From: JBFKAV01 sp041621405
GTDB taxonomy: Bacteria; Pseudomonadota; Alphaproteobacteria; Rhodobacterales; Rhodobacteraceae
Direction of reading: 5' to 3'
Assembly (NCBI GenBank): GCA_041621405.1
Contig: JBFKAV010000204.1
Location: 1 to 5,287 of the forward strand
DNA: 5,287 nt
The notes under the pieces are model-generated. The model made no database searches, was not told the DNA's origin, and worked only from the letters and a program-made list of their open reading frames with translations. Each line of letters opens with the position of its first letter. Positions within the stretch are counted from its first letter, which is position 1. This document shows, in pieces, positions 1-5,287 of this stretch. The position numbers and the translations under genes were made by a program.

Positions 1-299
1 GTGTTCGGCCCCTGCTTCCGGAGCACGCCCTCGGGATCCTTCATCAGCCCGGCGTTGAAGAAGCTGAGCCGGAAGTCGCCCTGGAAGGCCCCGATGATCG
101 CGACGTTGCGCCCGGCGTGCATGTAGCAGGGATGCCCCCACTTCACGGCCTCGACGAGCCCGGCCTCACGGAAGATCCGCCGGAGATCGGCGAGGCCCGC
201 GGCCCATCGCCGCGTCGAACATTCGGGCGTGGCGAAGTGCGGGCAGCGCCCGCAGCCGTTCACGAAGAAGTCCTCGATCTCGGTGATCATGGCGTTCAC
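1..299 (-). CDS. YdeI/DUF1801-type protein, 5' part (C-terminus beyond left edge)
   Basis: Reading the minus strand from about position 299 gives an open frame of 99 codons that runs off the left edge, so the gene is partial at its C-terminus. The stretch VKWGHPCYMHAGRNVAII, followed by GAFQGDFRLSFFNAGLMKDP and EGVLRKQGPN, matches the conserved core of the YdeI/OmpD-associated (DUF1801) family, a small cytoplasmic fold whose biochemical role is poorly defined. I prefer the GTG start at 297-299: a GAGGA Shine-Dalgarno sequence (306-310) lies 6 nt upstream, while the in-frame ATG at 288-290 would be 15 nt from it. The N-terminal segment carries a cysteine cluster, CGRCPHFATPEC, about 15-26 residues in, which is not part of the core DUF1801 motif and might bind a metal; this is inference. 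The gene lies downstream of betC on the same strand but is separated by 233 bp, so it probably has its own promoter. Confidence 0.8.
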   Translation of the reverse strand, partial: MNAMITEIEDFFVNGCGRCPHFATPECSTRRWAAGLADLRRIFREAGLVEAVKWGHPCYMHAGRNVAIIGAFQGDFRLSFFNAGLMKDPEGVLRKQGPN

Positions 300-305
300 G
301 CCGCG

Positions 306-310
306 TCCTC
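306..310 (-). promoter_or_regulatory. Ribosome binding site deciding the GTG start of the YdeI-type gene
   Basis: On the minus strand GAGGA is followed by 6 nt and then GTG (297-299). The spacing to the later in-frame ATG (288-290) is 15 nt, which is too long, so this site favours the GTG start and adds three residues (M-N-A) to the protein. A TAGGAT sequence at 328-333 could be a -10 element placing a transcript start about 20 nt before the start codon, but I see no matching -35 element. Confidence 0.45.
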
Positions 311-395
311 GCCTCGGTCTCTGCGCGATCCTAGCACGTCTCGCCACCGGGGCGAGCACGGAGGCCGGCGCACGGCAGGAAGCGGTAGTAGTGGA

Positions 396-473
396 CCTCC
401 GTATCACGGCCGCGAGCGTGTGCGACAACGGTTACATTCAGGTTAACGCCATTCGGAATATCCCTCCGTATCA
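396..473. repeat. 11-bp direct repeat CCTCCGTATCA, two copies
   Basis: The sequence CCTCCGTATCA occurs at 396-406 and again at 463-473, 67 bp apart start to start, in the non-coding gap upstream of the YdeI-type gene. The shorter word AGCGGTA also occurs twice nearby, at 381-387 and 473-479. The pair could be two binding sites for a regulator or a chance duplication; the sequence alone does not decide. Confidence 0.4.
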
Positions 474-532
474 GCGGTATAGCCTTACATTTCACCGTGC
501 AATGCGGGCTCCGCGACACGCCCCCTGCGGCC

Positions 533-2044
533 TCACTCCCCCCGCGGAAAGCGCTTGGAGTCCTCGAGCACGTTGAGGTCCATGTGATTTCTCATGTAGC
601 GCTCCGAGGCGTCGCGGAGCGGCTGGTAGTCCCAAGGGTAGTAGCTACCGTTCCGCAGCGCCTCGTAGACCACGGAGCGCCTTGCCTGGCTCTGCCGAAC
701 TTCGGCGTCGAAGCGCCCCAGATCCCACCGCCGCTCCGCTTCGGCACGGAGCCGGGCGATGGTCTCGGCATGGGCCGGGTCCTCGGCGAGGTTCGACCGT
801 TCGGTGGGGTCGGCCTCGAGGTCGTAGAGGAGCTCGGGATCGGCGGCGCAGCGGATGTACTTCCAGCGCCCGTCCCGGAGGCACACCAGCGGCGCGATGC
901 TGCCCTCGGCCGCGTATTCCATGGCCACCGGCGCCGTTCGGCTGCCGCCGCGGGCGAGCGGGACGAGGCTCTCGCCGTCGGTCCAGGGCTGGACCTCGTC
1001 GAGCGAGACGCCGGCGAGCTCGGCCAGGGTAGGGGTGAGGTCGATGGTGGAGACCGGCGTCTCGACCCGCGCCGGCGCGGTTCCCGGCGCGGCGAACATC
1101 AGCGGCACCCGGGCGGAGCCCTCGAAGAAGTGCATCTTGAACCACATCCCGCGCTCGCCGAGCATGTCGCCGTGATCTGAGGTGAAGATCACCACGGCCT
1201 CCTGCCGCGTCGCCTCGAGCACCGCGAGGATCTCGCCGATCTTGTCGTCTATGTAGCTGATGTTGGCGAAGTAGCCGCGCCTGGCGCGGGCGGCATGCTC
1301 AGGCGTGATGTCGAAGGCGCGCCAGTCGCAGGCGTCGAGCAGGCGCTTGGAATGCGCGTCCTGCGCCTCGTAGTCGATCGCCTCGCCCGGCGGTGCGAGG
1401 TGGGGGCAATCCTCGTAGAGGTCCCAGTACCGGCGCCGGGCGACGTAGGGGTCGTGCGGGTGGGTAAAGCTGACGGTGAGGCACCAGGGCCTGGGATCAC
1501 CGCCGCGGGAGAGGTCGTAGAGCTTTTGGACCGCGTGGTGCGCCACCTCGTCGTCGTATTCGAGCTGGTTGGTGATCTCGGCGACGCCAGCGCCGGTGAC
1601 CGAGCCCATGTTGTGATACCACCAGTCGATCCTCTCGCCGGGCCTGCGGTAGTCCGGCGTCCAGCCGAAATCGGCAGGGTAGATGTCGGTTGTCAGCCGT
1701 TCCTCGAAGCCGTGCAGCTGGTCGGGGCCGACGAAGTGCATCTTGCCCGAGAGCGAGGTCTGCCAGCCGGCGCGGCGCAGGTGATGGGCGAAGGTCGGGA
1801 TGTCGGAGCCGAACTCGGCGGCGTTGTCGTAGACTCGGGTCCGCGAGGGCAGCTGCCCCGACATGAAGCTCGCGCGGCCCGGTGCGCAGAGGGGCGAGGC
1901 CGTGTAGGCGCTGGCGAAGCGGACCGAACGGGCGGCGAGGCGCTTCAGGTTCGGCGCGTTCAGCCAGGGGGCCGGGCCGTCGGGGAACAGCGTCCCGTTC
2001 AGCTGGTCGACCATCAGGATCAGGATGTTTGGGCGGGAGGTCAT
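533..2044 (-). CDS. betC: Choline-sulfatase
   Basis: This 503-residue cytoplasmic enzyme hydrolyses choline-O-sulfate to choline and sulfate, supplying choline for glycine betaine synthesis or for use as C, N and S source. Recognition is strong: the protein reads like rhizobial BetC along its whole length. Visible sulfatase residues are D13 and N16 in MVDQLNG; the C-x-P-x-R signature at 53-57 (CAPGR), in which C53 becomes formylglycine; K101 and H103 in SGKMH; H195/H197 in THPHDPY; D290 and H291 in TSDHGD; and K303. The tail from about 450 to 503 (ARRSVVYEALRNGSYYPWD, ASERYMRNH, ending KRFPRGE) is the choline-sulfatase C-terminal domain. No signal peptide is seen. The start MTSRPNILIL is chosen because homology begins there and AGGG (2053-2056) sits 8 nt upstream; the frame stays open 55 codons further, but that part is arginine/proline-rich and non-homologous. 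The usual neighbours betI, betA and betB are not in the window. Confidence 0.96.
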   Translation of the reverse strand: MTSRPNILILMVDQLNGTLFPDGPAPWLNAPNLKRLAARSVRFASAYTASPLCAPGRASFMSGQLPSRTRVYDNAAEFGSDIPTFAHHLRRAGWQTSLSGKMHFVGPDQLHGFEERLTTDIYPADFGWTPDYRRPGERIDWWYHNMGSVTGAGVAEITNQLEYDDEVAHHAVQKLYDLSRGGDPRPWCLTVSFTHPHDPYVARRRYWDLYEDCPHLAPPGEAIDYEAQDAHSKRLLDACDWRAFDITPEHAARARRGYFANISYIDDKIGEILAVLEATRQEAVVIFTSDHGDMLGERGMWFKMHFFEGSARVPLMFAAPGTAPARVETPVSTIDLTPTLAELAGVSLDEVQPWTDGESLVPLARGGSRTAPVAMEYAAEGSIAPLVCLRDGRWKYIRCAADPELLYDLEADPTERSNLAEDPAHAETIARLRAEAERRWDLGRFDAEVRQSQARRSVVYEALRNGSYYPWDYQPLRDASERYMRNHMDLNVLEDSKRFPRGE

Positions 2045-2077
2045 GGCGCGGGCCCTGTTCGGGGATGTCCGCTTCCG

Positions 2078-2106
2078 CTCGTGCCCTGCGGCGGCGCGCG
2101 GGTCAA
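2078..2106 (-). promoter_or_regulatory. Possible betC promoter (-35-like TTGACC)
   Basis: On the minus strand TTGACC (2101-2106) matches the sigma-70 -35 consensus in five of six positions and lies 57 nt before the betC start. The hexamer 17 nt downstream, CACGAG (2078-2083), is a poor -10 element. This is only a candidate; GC-rich alphaproteobacterial promoters often have weak -10 boxes. Confidence 0.2.
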
Positions 2107-2193
2107 CTGGGAATGGCTGGGGCAGTGGGCGGGCGAAGCGGAGTAGGTTGGCGGGCCGCCGCACTGGACAGGCGCATCGGTTCCGTGAATGAC

Positions 2194-2227
2194 TTCGGTG
2201 GCCCCGCATCGGGGCGGCTCAGCCGAA
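2194..2227. promoter_or_regulatory. Inverted repeat just upstream of the aminotransferase start
   Basis: A perfect 6-bp inverted repeat with a 3-nt spacer, GCCCCG-CAT-CGGGGC (2201-2215), is nested inside a second pair, TTCGG (2194-2198) and CCGAA (2223-2227). The outer arm ends only 10 nt before the ATG at 2238. It could be an operator in the divergent betC/aminotransferase region or, if transcribed, a leader hairpin next to the ribosome binding site. No T-run follows, so it does not look like a terminator. Confidence 0.4.
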
Positions 2228-2237
2228 AAGCCTGCCG

Positions 2238-3548
2238 ATGTCCCAGCTCCTTCCGTTCACCGATCCAATCAAGACTGAAGCCAGCCCACCGAAGCGCATC
2301 GTGAGCGGTGAGGGCATCCGCGTCACCGACGATGAGGGAAGGACCTATATCGACGCGGTCTCCGGGCTCTGGTGCGCCTCGCTCGGTTTCGCGCCCGGGC
2401 GGCTGACCCGGGCCATGGCGCAGCAGATGGAGACGCTTGCCTATTACCACAGCTTCATGGGGCGGACGCCCGCCGTGGCCGACGAGTTGGCGCGGCGGCT
2501 GGTGGCGAGGTTGCCGGCGCAGCTGAGCCACCTCTTCTTCGGGACCTCTGGCTCCGACGCGGTGGAAACCGCGGTGAAGTTCGTGCGCTACTACCAGAAT
2601 GCCCGCGGCAGGACCGGGAAGAAGCGGATCATTGCGCGGGACGGGGCCTATCACGGTTCCGGCCAGATGAGCGCTGCGTTGACCGGTCTGAGCTATTGCC
2701 ATGACGGGTTCGACCTGCCGCTCGAGGCCATACTCAGGACCGGGCGGCCGCACTACCTGCGCGACGCGGAGCCGGGGGAGAGCGAGATCGCGTTTTCCAA
2801 GCGCCGGGCGCGAGAGCTCGAAGCGCTGATCCGCCGGGAGGGCGCGGATACGGTCGGCGCGTTCATCGGGGAGCCGGCGATGGGGTCGGGCGGGGTGATC
2901 CTGCCGCCCGAGGGATACTGGCCCGAGATCCAGAACGTGCTGGCGCACCACGATGTCCTCCTGATCGCCGACGAGATCATCTGCGGCTTCGGTCGCACCG
3001 GGGAGTGGTTCGCCTGCGAAACCTACGGGATCGAGCCCGACATGATGACTCTGGCGAAGCAGCTGACGGCCGCCGTGTTCCCGATGTCCGCGGTGGCGAT
3101 GACCGGAGAGGTGCGCGACACCATCGCCCGGTTGGCGCACGAGAAGGAGATCCTCGGCCACGGCGTCACCTATGGCGGGCACCCGGTGGGTGCGGCAGTG
3201 GCGCTGGAATGCCTCGACATCTACGAGGAGATGGACCTGCCCGCCCATGTCGGACGCCTGGGTGCGCGGATCGCGGCCCGGCTGCAGGAGCTGATCGGGC
3301 GCCCCGGCGTCATCGACGTGCGGTGCCGGGGAATGCTTGCGGCGGTGGAGTTCGAGTCCGGGGGCGCCCACGGCCCCGGCCTTGCGCGCCGCGTGGGGCT
3401 GGAGGCCGAGCGCTGCGGGGTGTTCTTCCGCATCATCGACGACGTTCTGGCCATCGCGCCGCCCTACATCTGCACCGAGGCGGAGATCGACGAGATCATG
3501 GGAGTGATGTCGACTTCCATCGATCGGGTGACGGCGCACGCGGGCTGA
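2238..3548 (+). CDS. Class III PLP-dependent aminotransferase (omega-transaminase type)
   Basis: The 436-residue protein is a cytoplasmic fold-type I, class III aminotransferase that would move an amino group from an amine or omega-amino acid to a keto acid such as pyruvate. Seen in order: W45 in the N-terminal GLWCASLG motif; the phosphate-binding GTSGSDA (102-108); Y138-H139-G140, which stacks on the cofactor; GEPAMGSGG (211-219); D245 in LLIADEIICGFGRTG, which pairs with the pyridine nitrogen; K274 in TLAKQLTA, the Schiff-base lysine; and R398 before APPY, at the place of the flipping arginine (R416) of the Chromobacterium violaceum transaminase. Length is typical, and all catalytic residues are present. 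The substrate cannot be read from sequence; taurine, beta-alanine, putrescine or another amine are all possible. The ATG at 2238 fits the family N-terminus, but the Shine-Dalgarno sequence is weak (only an AAAAG patch about 7 nt upstream). It diverges from betC across 193 bp, so shared regulation is possible. Confidence 0.93.
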   Translation: MSQLLPFTDPIKTEASPPKRIVSGEGIRVTDDEGRTYIDAVSGLWCASLGFAPGRLTRAMAQQMETLAYYHSFMGRTPAVADELARRLVARLPAQLSHLFFGTSGSDAVETAVKFVRYYQNARGRTGKKRIIARDGAYHGSGQMSAALTGLSYCHDGFDLPLEAILRTGRPHYLRDAEPGESEIAFSKRRARELEALIRREGADTVGAFIGEPAMGSGGVILPPEGYWPEIQNVLAHHDVLLIADEIICGFGRTGEWFACETYGIEPDMMTLAKQLTAAVFPMSAVAMTGEVRDTIARLAHEKEILGHGVTYGGHPVGAAVALECLDIYEEMDLPAHVGRLGARIAARLQELIGRPGVIDVRCRGMLAAVEFESGGAHGPGLARRVGLEAERCGVFFRIIDDVLAIAPPYICTEAEIDEIMGVMSTSIDRVTAHAG

Positions 3549-3561
3549 CGACGAATGGCCT

Positions 3562-3597
3562 GCCCACCCGTCGTTCCTGGGGCGATGGGACGGTGGC
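3562..3597. terminator. Possible stem-loop between the convergent genes
   Basis: CCACCCGTC (3564-3572) can pair with GACGGTGG (3589-3596) with one bulged base and a 16-nt loop, just after the aminotransferase stop and in the 111-bp gap between two converging transcription units. A competing pairing, ACGACG (3548-3553) with CGTCGT (3569-3574), overlaps it. There is no T-tract on either strand, so it is at best a weak bidirectional or processing structure. Confidence 0.2.
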
Positions 3598-3659
3598 TGC
3601 CGATTGCCGATGCCGGGCGCGAGATCATGGCCGGAAGGGGACAGCCCGGCGGGAACGCG

Positions 3660-4322
3660 TCACGGCGCCGCCTGCCGGGCGAATGCGCAGAAGTTCTCGA
3701 CCTCCTCCCGCGACGGCCGCACGCCTGTGAAGCAGTAGAGATAGCCCTCGACCCGGGTCAGGCGCTCCACGAGCGTCTCGGCCAGTTCGAGCGCGTAGTA
3801 GCCGATCTGCTGGTAGTAGAGCACGCGTGCGCGGATGTCGGCCTCGTCCGGGGCGTAGCCGAAGCGCTCGAACATCCGCGCCAGCGCACGGTGGCGGGCG
3901 GTATCGCTGCGGTCGATGATACGGCGCACCGCTCCGTCGCGCCGCGCCCATTCGCGCACCGCGAAGTCGAGCTGGTGGTTGAACCCGTTCGGGTCGACGA
4001 CACAGCGGAAGAAGTTGCAGACAGCCTCGGTGATGGTCCGCGCCTCGATCTCGCTGTGGCGGACGAGGATGCCGGTGTTGGTCCTCTCCCATTCGGCGAG
4101 GAGCTGGTTCAGGAGGTCCTTCCGGCTCTTGAAGTACCAGTAGAAGCTGGAGCGCGAAACGCCGAGCCGGTTGCCGATCGTCAGAACCTTCACCTCGGCC
4201 ACCCCGTCGCTGACCAGGAGGTCCAGGGCGACGTTGAGCCAGTCCTGCCGGGTGACCTTGACGTTGCCGGGAAGCGGGCCGTCATCCGCTTCGGTCGGGA
4301 GAGTGTGGTTCTGCTGCGTCAT
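3660..4322 (-). CDS. TetR/AcrR-family transcriptional regulator
   Basis: The 220-residue protein has the layout of a one-component TetR-type repressor. An N-terminal helix-turn-helix spans roughly residues 23-72: VTRQDWLNVALDLLVSDG leads into LTIGNRLGVSRSSFYWYF, where VSRSSFYWYF (55-64) is the recognition helix, followed by KSRKDLLNQLL. The remaining 145 residues are helical and would hold the ligand pocket and dimer interface. The first 20 residues are a variable, probably disordered leader. It does not resemble BetI in the DNA-binding region, so I do not call it the choline repressor. Its ATG overlaps the stop of the upstream hydrolase (ATGA, 4319-4322), implying translational coupling, and the ribosome binding site is correspondingly weak (GAG 5 nt before the ATG). 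By position it most likely responds to a substrate or product of its own operon. The same frame stays open far upstream across the hydrolase gene, but that part is a GC shadow. Confidence 0.9.
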   Translation of the reverse strand: MTQQNHTLPTEADDGPLPGNVKVTRQDWLNVALDLLVSDGVAEVKVLTIGNRLGVSRSSFYWYFKSRKDLLNQLLAEWERTNTGILVRHSEIEARTITEAVCNFFRCVVDPNGFNHQLDFAVREWARRDGAVRRIIDRSDTARHRALARMFERFGYAPDEADIRARVLYYQQIGYYALELAETLVERLTRVEGYLYCFTGVRPSREEVENFCAFARQAAP

Positions 4323-5170
4323 GCGATCTCGCCCGCGATGATCTGCTTCAGCTTTGCGGCGACGATCTCGGGCCGGTGCCGCAGAAGCGAGACATGGCCG
4401 AGCTCCGCGATCTCGTGGAAGGTTCCGTGCCGCGCCAGGTCGGCGACGAGCTTGCACATCGAGGGCGCCGTCTGCACGTCTTCGGAGAAGCCAATGACAT
4501 GGATCGGGACCGGGCAGTCGGGCAGCCGGGCGCGGCAGTCGTAGTCGAGGCAGGCCTGCCACTGGTCGATCAGGTCCTGCGGATTGCGGCCGGCGAAGCG
4601 GGCGGTGTAGGCCTCCTTCACCTCGGCCCAGAGCGCGGGATCGTGCAGCGCCTTGGCCGGGTAGGCATAGGCGGCGTAATGCACGGCGAGGAAGTAGTCG
4701 GGCAGCGCCGCGCCCTCGCGGCGGAGCCGGATCTCGGCCTCCATCCAGTCGCGAGTGAAGCCGTCGATGTAGGCGGCGGTGCCCATCGGGATCGCCAGCC
4801 GCACGAGGTGGGGGAAGTCGATGGCCGTGGCCTGGGCGACGAGCCCGCCCATCGAGGGGCCGGTGACGATCGCCGGGCCGTTGCAATACGCCTCGATGAT
4901 CGCGGCGCAGTCGGCGCCCATCTCCTCGATCGTCCAAGGGCCGGGCGGCGCGGTCGTTTCGCCTACGCCGCGCGGATCGTAGGAGAGGCAGCGGAAGTGG
5001 GGCGCGAGCAGGCGGAAGAGGTGCGCATAGGCTTCGGCCGGGGAGTCGCCGCCGGGGATGAAGATCACGTCGGAGCCTTCGCCGTCTTCGACGACCCGCA
5101 TGGTCACGCCGGTCGGCGCGGTGATCCGGCGGGTCTTCGCGTTCGGGCCAAATGCGGGGAAGGCGGTCAT
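4319..5170 (-). CDS. Alpha/beta-hydrolase-fold protein
   Basis: The 283-residue, probably cytoplasmic protein has a full alpha/beta hydrolase catalytic set: the oxyanion-side loop FIPGGDS (37-43), the YDPRGVGET strand-turn (64-72), the nucleophile elbow GPSMGG with S106, an acid candidate D231 in GFSEDVQ, and H259 in ELGHVS. Residues about 130-215 form the lid or cap. The family includes esterases, lactonases, C-C hydrolases and haloperoxidase-like enzymes; the substrate is unknown. No signal peptide is visible. The ATG at 5168-5170 has GAGG (5179-5182) 8 nt upstream, overlapping the stop codon of the preceding gene, so the genes lie in one operon with a 10-nt gap. Its own stop overlaps the start of the TetR gene. 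A local, inducible catabolic step controlled by that regulator is the simplest reading, but is inferred from arrangement only. Confidence 0.88.
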   Translation of the reverse strand: MTAFPAFGPNAKTRRITAPTGVTMRVVEDGEGSDVIFIPGGDSPAEAYAHLFRLLAPHFRCLSYDPRGVGETTAPPGPWTIEEMGADCAAIIEAYCNGPAIVTGPSMGGLVAQATAIDFPHLVRLAIPMGTAAYIDGFTRDWMEAEIRLRREGAALPDYFLAVHYAAYAYPAKALHDPALWAEVKEAYTARFAGRNPQDLIDQWQACLDYDCRARLPDCPVPIHVIGFSEDVQTAPSMCKLVADLARHGTFHEIAELGHVSLLRHRPEIVAAKLKQIIAGEIA

Positions 5171-5180
5171 CCGCAGCGCC

Positions 5181-5287
5181 TCAGCTTTCCGGTGGCGCGC
5201 CGACTTCGGCGCTGCGGCGGGCGATGAAGTCGTCGAGCGCGGCGACCCGGTCGGGCCGGACTGAGGCGGGGGCCTCGTGCTCGTCCA
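5181..5287 (-). CDS. C-terminal end of an unidentified gene, possibly MttB-superfamily methyltransferase
   Basis: The minus strand at the right edge carries the last 34 codons of a gene that begins outside the window, ending in TGA at 5181-5183. The visible tail reads DEHEAPASVRPDRVAALDDF and then IARRSAEVGAPPES. The pattern of an acidic/proline-rich linker followed by LDDFIARR and a short variable end resembles the C-termini of MttB-superfamily (trimethylamine or betaine:corrinoid methyltransferase) proteins as I remember them from marine alphaproteobacteria. Thirty-four residues are too few for a firm call, and no catalytic residue is in view. The reading frame is supported by its stop overlapping the GAGG ribosome binding site of the hydrolase, the typical close packing of an operon. 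Confidence 0.45.
   Translation of the reverse strand, partial: DEHEAPASVRPDRVAALDDFIARRSAEVGAPPES

Larger units (their letters stand above)
300..532. other. Non-coding gap between betC 3' end and the YdeI-type gene
   Basis: No frame here resembles a protein. The segment from about 425 to 495 is visibly richer in A and T than its surroundings and contains a GTTAAC palindrome (442-447), the usual look of a promoter or operator region. Because both flanking genes are on the minus strand, this gap should hold the betC transcript end and the promoter of the YdeI-type gene. I see no stem followed by a T-run after the betC stop, so termination may be Rho-dependent. A small perfect inverted repeat, CTCGCC/GGCGAG with a 5-nt loop (340-356), lies close to the YdeI-type start. 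Confidence 0.6.

Noticed and set aside
340..356. CTCGCC/GGCGAG inverted repeat as a terminator for betC
   Set aside because: It is nearly 180 nt past the betC stop, has a short stem, and no T-run follows it on either strand.
331..519. 62-codon minus-strand frame in the gap before the YdeI-type gene
   Set aside because: It shows no family resemblance, has no convincing ribosome binding site, and covers the AT-richer patch and direct repeats that look regulatory.
1295..2146. 283-codon plus-strand frame opposite betC
   Set aside because: It is a GC-bias shadow of a clearly recognised gene, rich in V, G, A, E and R with no recognisable domain.
2045..2209. 55-codon N-terminal extension of betC with a possible leader or targeting peptide
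   Set aside because: The sequence is R/P-rich without a hydrophobic core, homology to BetC begins at the internal Met (2042-2044), and that Met has an adequate ribosome binding site.
2103..3539. A 478-codon open frame on the minus strand opposite the aminotransferase gene
   Set aside because: It is antisense to a gene with all expected catalytic motifs. Its translation is rich in R, H, P and G with no domain pattern, as expected from GC-rich third-position bias.
3555..4544. 329-codon plus-strand frame across the convergent gap and the TetR gene
   Set aside because: It lies antisense to the TetR and hydrolase genes and its translation has the composition of a GC shadow.
4323..4937. N-terminal extension of the TetR frame through the hydrolase gene (about 205 codons)
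   Set aside because: The translation is low-complexity and arginine-rich with no family resemblance, and it overlaps a hydrolase with an intact catalytic triad. The TetR protein starts naturally at the ATGA overlap.

Overview
This 5.3 kb window comes from a GC-rich bacterium. Its gene content (BetC choline sulfatase, a YdeI-type protein with a close alphaproteobacterial flavour, and a possible MttB-superfamily tail) fits an alphaproteobacterium, most likely a Rhodobacterales or Rhizobiales relative. That placement is inferred from protein resemblance, not from a marker gene. Coding density is high and third codon positions are strongly GC-biased, so long spurious antisense frames are present and have been left out.

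Layout from left to right: (1) the 5' part of a minus-strand YdeI/DUF1801-type gene, cut by the left edge; (2) a 233-bp non-coding gap with a local AT-richer patch and an 11-bp direct repeat; (3) a complete minus-strand choline-sulfatase gene, betC; (4) a 193-bp divergent intergenic region with a strong inverted repeat close to the next gene; (5) a complete plus-strand class III PLP aminotransferase; (6) a 111-bp convergent gap; (7) a minus-strand operon entering from the right edge. This operon runs from the last 34 codons of an upstream gene (tentatively an MttB-superfamily methyltransferase), through an alpha/beta hydrolase 10 nt downstream, to a TetR-family regulator that overlaps the hydrolase stop by 4 nt (ATGA).

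How the genes may work together: BetC hydrolyses choline-O-sulfate to choline and sulfate, normally feeding choline into glycine betaine synthesis or catabolism. The usual partners betI, betB and betA are absent here. The neighbouring aminotransferase and the hydrolase/TetR operon look like accessory catabolic functions. If the right-hand fragment is really an MttB-type demethylase, the locus would be a methylated-amine or quaternary-amine utilisation neighbourhood. That link is inference. The window otherwise contains recognisable metabolic families, and I see no clear sign of a novel defence, mobile or RNA-based system. I found no tRNA, rRNA, CRISPR array, insertion sequence or convincing intrinsic terminator with a T-tract.
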